NCBI RefSeq assembly: GCF_014193585.1
Contig: NZ_BLXY01000002.1
Location: forward strand, 558,001-622,000
Direction of reading: 5' to 3'
DNA from: Geomonas paludis
Lineage (GTDB): Bacteria; Desulfobacterota; Desulfuromonadia; Geobacterales; Geobacteraceae
DNA length: 64,000 bases
In this document: in pieces, positions 61,290 to 64,000 of the stretch
Layout: each line of letters starts with the position of its first letter
Numbering within the stretch: position 1 is the stretch's first letter
Position numbers and translations under genes: made by a program
The notes under the pieces: generated by a model
Databases searched by the model: none
Told to the model about the DNA's origin: nothing
The model's input: only the letters and a program-made list of their open reading frames with translations

Positions 61290-61961
61290 ATGGAGAGAGA
61301 GCATTTCAGCAAGCAGTTCGACAACGAACTGAACGGGATACGTGAAAACCTGTTGGAGATGGGTGGCAAGGTCGAATCGATGATCGCCAACGCCATGAAA
61401 TCCCTGGTGGAGCGGGACACCGAACTGGCGGAGCGCACCATCGCCTTCGACCACGAGATCAACACCCTGGAGATGGTGATCGACGAGAAGTGCCTGGAGG
61501 TTCTGGCGCGCCGGCAGCCGGCGGCCCGGGACCTGCGCTTCATCACGCTGGCCTTGAAGATCGTGACCGACCTGGAGCGGATCGGCGACCAGTGTGCCAA
61601 CATCTGCAAGCGTGCGCGGGAGTTGAACCAGGAGCCGTCCCTGAAGCCCTACATCGACCTGCCGCGCATGGCCAAGGCCGCCTCGGACATGGTAAAGGAG
61701 GCGCTCGACGCCTTCGTGCGCGGCGACGATGCCCTGGCCATCAAGGTCTGCCAGGACGACCAGTGCGTCGACGAGTTGAACGAGCAGATCCAGCGCGAGC
61801 TGTTGACCTTCATGATGGGGGACCCGAAGACCATCAGCCGCGCCATGAAGATCATCCACGTTTCCAAGTGCCTGGAGCGTATCGCCGATCACGCCACCAA
61901 CATCGCCGAAATGGTCATCTTCATGATCAAGGGGAAGGACATCCGGCACACCATCGCGTGA
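61290..61961 (+). CDS. phoU: PhoU phosphate-signalling protein
   Basis: 223 aa from the ATG at 61290. Two three-helix PhoU repeats, each with its metal-site motif: ALKIVTDLERIGDQCANICK (first) and IIHVSKCLERIADHATNIAE (second, E-x3-D-x2-x-N). It links the Pst transporter to the PhoR histidine kinase and keeps the Pho regulon off when phosphate is plentiful. Last gene of the pst operon; no PhoR or PhoB in the window. Confidence 0.95.
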   Translation: MEREHFSKQFDNELNGIRENLLEMGGKVESMIANAMKSLVERDTELAERTIAFDHEINTLEMVIDEKCLEVLARRQPAARDLRFITLALKIVTDLERIGDQCANICKRARELNQEPSLKPYIDLPRMAKAASDMVKEALDAFVRGDDALAIKVCQDDQCVDELNEQIQRELLTFMMGDPKTISRAMKIIHVSKCLERIADHATNIAEMVIFMIKGKDIRHTIA

Positions 61962-61998
61962 GGCCTTCTTGAAAGATCTAGGGCAGTAGCGGATCGAA

Positions 61999-62237
61999 AT
62001 CCCCCCTACCCCCCCCTTTCACAAGGGGGGAACGTGAGGGGGTCGCCTCGTCGTCCTTTTTTGATCTCGTTCCCAAGGTCCACCTTGGGAACGCAAAGCT
62101 CTCCGAAGTTCCAACTTCCTCGTATGCAAAGCTGGAGCTTTGCGCCAAATGGGGTTCCCAAGCTGGAGCTTGGGAACCAGGAAAAAGCTGGAGATTGGGA
62201 ACCAGGAAAAAGCTGGAGATTGGGAACCAGGAAAAAG
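61999..62237. repeat. Cluster of snap-back and tandem repeats
   Basis: Fills most of the 383-bp gap between phoU and metQ. Parts: C6-run hairpin CCCCCCTT/AAGGGGGG (62011-62030); palindrome GTTCCCAAGG/CCTTGGGAAC (62069-62092); GCAAAGCT/AGCTTTGC (62126-62143); GGTTCCCAAGCT/AGCTTGGGAACC (62153-62178); then two exact 25-bp tandem copies (62179-62203, 62204-62228) and a partial third, each derived from the arm of the third palindrome. Looks like a dispersed REP/MITE-like element. Confidence 0.78.
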
Positions 62238-62242
62238 AAAAA

Positions 62243-62270
62243 AGCCCGCGCTGGGTGCGCGGGCTTTTTA
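62243..62270. terminator. Bidirectional Rho-independent terminator
   Basis: AGCCCGCGC (62243-62251), loop, GCGCGGGCT (62257-62265), A-rich before and TTTTT after. Main terminator for metQ on the minus strand, and can also stop plus-strand transcripts from phoU. Confidence 0.88.
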
Positions 62271-62344
62271 CATGTCTGTGCGGTCGTAGCAGCCGCTTTG
62301 TCAGGCTGCCGGCCGGCCGGTGTCGCGGCGCGATCAGGCCGGGG

Positions 62345-63196
62345 CTAGAACGCGGGGATGATGGCGGCGCCGTACTTTTCCTTGAGGAACTGCTTGAGCT
62401 CGGGGGACTGCAGCGCCGCAACCAGTTTCTTGATGTCGTCGCGGCTCTCCTCACCCTTGCGCACAACGACGATGTTGGCGTAAGGGGACTTGGCGTCCTC
62501 ACGCGCGATGGCGCTCTGCGGGTCGATCTTGGCGTCGAGTATGAAGTTGGTGTTGATCACCGCGCCGTCCACGTCCGGCAGCGTCCTGGTGAGTTGGGCC
62601 GCCTCGACCTCGACGAACTTGATCTTCTTCGGGTTCTCCACGATGTCCTGCGGCGTGGCCTGGAAGTTGGAGATGCCGGGTTTGAGCTTGATGAGCCCCT
62701 GCTGCTCCAGGAGCGCCAGGGCGCGGTACTCGTTGGAGGGGTTGTTCGGAACGGCGATCTGGGCGCCATTTTTGAGCTCGGCCACGGACTTGATCTTCTT
62801 CGAGTAGAGACCGATCGGCTCCACGTGGATGCTGCCGGCCACGTTGAACTGGTACTTCTTCTCCTTCACCACGGCCTCGAGGTAGGGGACGTGCTGGAAG
62901 TAGTTGGCGTCGATCTGCTTCTCGGCGAGCGCCGGGTTCAGCTGCACCTCGTCGTCGAAGGTCACCACCTCGAGGTTCACCCCCTGCTCCTTCAGTTTCG
63001 GCACCACGAACTTCAGGATGTCGGCGTGCGGCACCACCGCCGCACCGACCTTCAAGGTCTTCCCTGCCACCGGGGCCGCGCCCTCGGCGCCCTTACCGGC
63101 CTCACCTTCCTTTTTCTTGCAACCCGCCGCGGCCACTGCAACCAGCGCCAGTGCGACCAAGGCGACGCTCAACCTGCCGGTAAATCTGTTTTTCAT
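62345..63196 (-). CDS. metQ: Methionine ABC transporter substrate-binding lipoprotein MetQ
   Basis: 283 aa from the ATG at 63196 (GGAGGAAG upstream). Lipoprotein signal with lipobox VAAAGC (Cys26). NlpA family: TLKVGAAVVPHADILKFV, DEVQLNPALAEKQIDANYFQ (DANYFQHVPYLE), QIAVPNNPSNEYRALALLE and DGAVINTNFI. It captures D- or L-methionine at the membrane surface for MetN-MetI. Same strand as metI, 240 bp apart; that gap contains a duplicated metI fragment and two palindromes. No S-box or MetJ-type site recognised. Confidence 0.93.
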   Translation of the reverse strand: MKNRFTGRLSVALVALALVAVAAAGCKKKEGEAGKGAEGAAPVAGKTLKVGAAVVPHADILKFVVPKLKEQGVNLEVVTFDDEVQLNPALAEKQIDANYFQHVPYLEAVVKEKKYQFNVAGSIHVEPIGLYSKKIKSVAELKNGAQIAVPNNPSNEYRALALLEQQGLIKLKPGISNFQATPQDIVENPKKIKFVEVEAAQLTRTLPDVDGAVINTNFILDAKIDPQSAIAREDAKSPYANIVVVRKGEESRDDIKKLVAALQSPELKQFLKEKYGAAIIPAF

Positions 63197-63224
63197 CTTT
63201 ACTTCCTCCGTTGTAATGAGGCCC

Positions 63225-63303
63225 TTAGCCGAGCCTATGTTGATATTTGTTGATCCGCCGCGCCAGCCGGTCGACGCTCCACTGCACACCTTGGACTAAG
63301 ACG
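63225..63303 (-). pseudogene. Duplicated 3' fragment of metI
   Basis: Reads SLAVLVQGVQWSVDRLARRI then NKYQHRLG and a TAA at 63225, against LVIFVQGVQWSGDRLARWI then NRNQHRLG in the intact gene ending at 63437. About 80 bp of the metI end, plus bases after the stop, are present twice, 212 bp apart. No start codon or upstream metI sequence is left, so it is a remnant and not a gene. Confidence 0.85.
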
Positions 63304-63315
63304 GCGAGCGAAGGA

Positions 63316-63345
63316 GGGGACTGGCTCCATTGGGTGCCTGTCCCC
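63316..63345. repeat. Palindromic element, copy 2 (inverted)
   Basis: Reverse complement of the element at 61223: GGGGACTGGCTCC (63316-63328) ... GTGCCTGTCCCC, with the same mismatch positions. Lies between the metI remnant and metI. Confidence 0.8.
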
Positions 63346-63392
63346 TTAGTGCTTGGGTAAGGCGGTTGGGCGGAGTGGAGCGTTCCGCTAAT

Positions 63393-63420
63393 GGGACAGG
63401 CACCTAACGGAGCCAGTCCC
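63393..63420. repeat. Palindromic element, copy 3
   Basis: GGGACAGGCACC (63393-63404), loop TAAC, GGAGCCAGTCCC (63409-63420). Same orientation as copy 1. The A-A mismatches are again kept. It sits just after the metI stop. Confidence 0.8.
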
Positions 63421-63436
63421 TTCTGCTATCAGGCCC

Positions 63437-64000
63437 TTAGCCGAGCCTATGTTGGTTTCTGTTGATCCATCGCGCCAGCCGGTCACCACTCCACTGCACC
63501 CCCTGGACGAAAATGACGAGGATGAGGACGGTCGCGAACATGACGTCCTCGCGGTAGCGCATGTAGCCGTAACGGATGGCGAGGCTCCCCAGCCCCCCCG
63601 CCCCGATCGCCCCGGCGGTCGCCGTGAACCCGGTTATGGTGATGACCGCGAGGGTGAGGCCGAGCACCAGCGACGCCAGCGCCTCGGGAATCAGCACCTT
63701 GGACACGATCTGCAGCGGCGTCGCCCCCATGGCCAGCGCCGCCTCCACCTTGCCGCGGTCGACCTCCTTCAGGCTGTTCTCGATGATGCGCGCCAGGAAC
63801 GGGGCCGCCGCGATCGAGAGCGGGACGCTGGCCGCCGTGGCTCCCAGCGTAGTCCCCACCAGGAAGCGCGACAGCGGCAGCAGCAGCACGATCATGATGA
63901 TGAAGGGAAAGGAACGGGTGACGTTGATCACGGCGCCCAGGACGCGGTTCAGCCGCGGCGACTCCAGGACATGGCCGGCCGAGGTGATCACCACCAGCAC
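63437..64000 (-). CDS. metI: Methionine ABC transporter permease MetI, 5' truncated by the window edge
   Basis: 187 residues visible; the frame runs off the end of the window, and the family usually begins 20-30 residues earlier. Four membrane helices and the ABC permease EAA loop KVEAALAMGATPLQIVSKVL. Typical MetI stretches: NVTRSFPFIIMIVLLLPLSR, FLVGTTLGATAA, GFTATAGAIGAGGLGSLAIR and YGYMRYREDVMFATV. Works with MetQ and, presumably, a MetN encoded beyond the edge. Confidence 0.92.
   Translation of the reverse strand: MLVVITSAGHVLESPRLNRVLGAVINVTRSFPFIIMIVLLLPLSRFLVGTTLGATAASVPLSIAAAPFLARIIENSLKEVDRGKVEAALAMGATPLQIVSKVLIPEALASLVLGLTLAVITITGFTATAGAIGAGGLGSLAIRYGYMRYREDVMFATVLILVIFVQGVQWSGDRLARWINRNQHRLG

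Noticed and set aside
62179-62237. Short tandem repeats that could suggest a CRISPR array
   Set aside because: The 25-bp units are contiguous with no spacers and derive from a palindrome; no cas genes are nearby.

Overview
The window reads as chromosomal DNA of a Geobacter-like bacterium (order Geobacterales; Geobacter, Geomonas or Citrifermentans type). The evidence is a perfect match to the LexA operator known from Geobacter sulfurreducens, sigma-54 promoters, a GEMM-class cyclic-dinucleotide riboswitch, a GSU3473-type small protein, a full XrtA/PEP-CTERM exopolysaccharide system, and GC-rich coding sequence with strong third-position G/C. No search could be run, so the genus is inferred.

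Layout. 1-2,873: end of a fibronectin-like protein, then two glycosyltransferases. 3,196-6,902: a cyclic-dinucleotide-linked surface module. It consists of a large protein with three cytoplasmic MshEN-type modules, one membrane segment, an FN3 domain and six Ig-like repeats, followed by a GEMM-like riboswitch with its own terminator in front of a secreted jelly-roll-like protein. 6,982-31,014: 21 genes packed on the minus strand. The upstream GC-rich half (16,690-31,014) is the conserved XrtA locus: TPR lipoprotein, initiating sugar transferase, export protein, chain-length protein, tyrosine kinase, ATPase, outer-membrane barrel, deacetylase, FemAB-like protein, aminotransferase, exosortase and EpsI. 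The downstream half (6,982-16,666) is a visibly AT-richer, strain-specific glycan cassette: flippase, polymerase/ligase, glycosyltransferases, tyrosine phosphatase, deacetylase and ATP-grasp enzyme. The change in composition falls inside epsI.

31,454-38,275: two PEP-CTERM substrate genes, each behind a sigma-54 promoter, flanking a second deacetylase/acyltransferase cluster and a CAAX-protease-like gene. 38,509-39,964: a sigma-28-driven flagellin, a 77-residue protein copying the flagellin C-terminus, and a GSU3473-type protein. 40,227-46,954: M1-type peptidase, ChaN-like protein, outer-membrane barrel, and the SOS cassette lexA-small protein-dinB. 47,033-50,863: nucleotide-sugar dehydrogenase, a diadenylate-cyclase-domain protein and a glycosyltransferase. 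51,175-58,164: mutS, a cell-wall amidase, a zinc-ribbon protein with short acidic/aromatic repeats, and a DUF1573 protein. 58,224-61,961: tRNA-Arg(CCG) and pstC-pstA-pstB-phoU behind a Pho box, with no pstS. 61,962-64,000: a repeat-rich spacer, metQ, a duplicated fragment of the metI 3' end, and metI running off the window.

How it fits together: most of the window makes, polymerises, modifies and exports a surface polysaccharide, and processes the PEP-CTERM proteins that go with it. Three cyclic-dinucleotide elements (MshEN modules, a GEMM-like riboswitch, a diadenylate cyclase domain) and sigma-54 promoters suggest that surface attachment and matrix production are under second-messenger and enhancer-dependent control.
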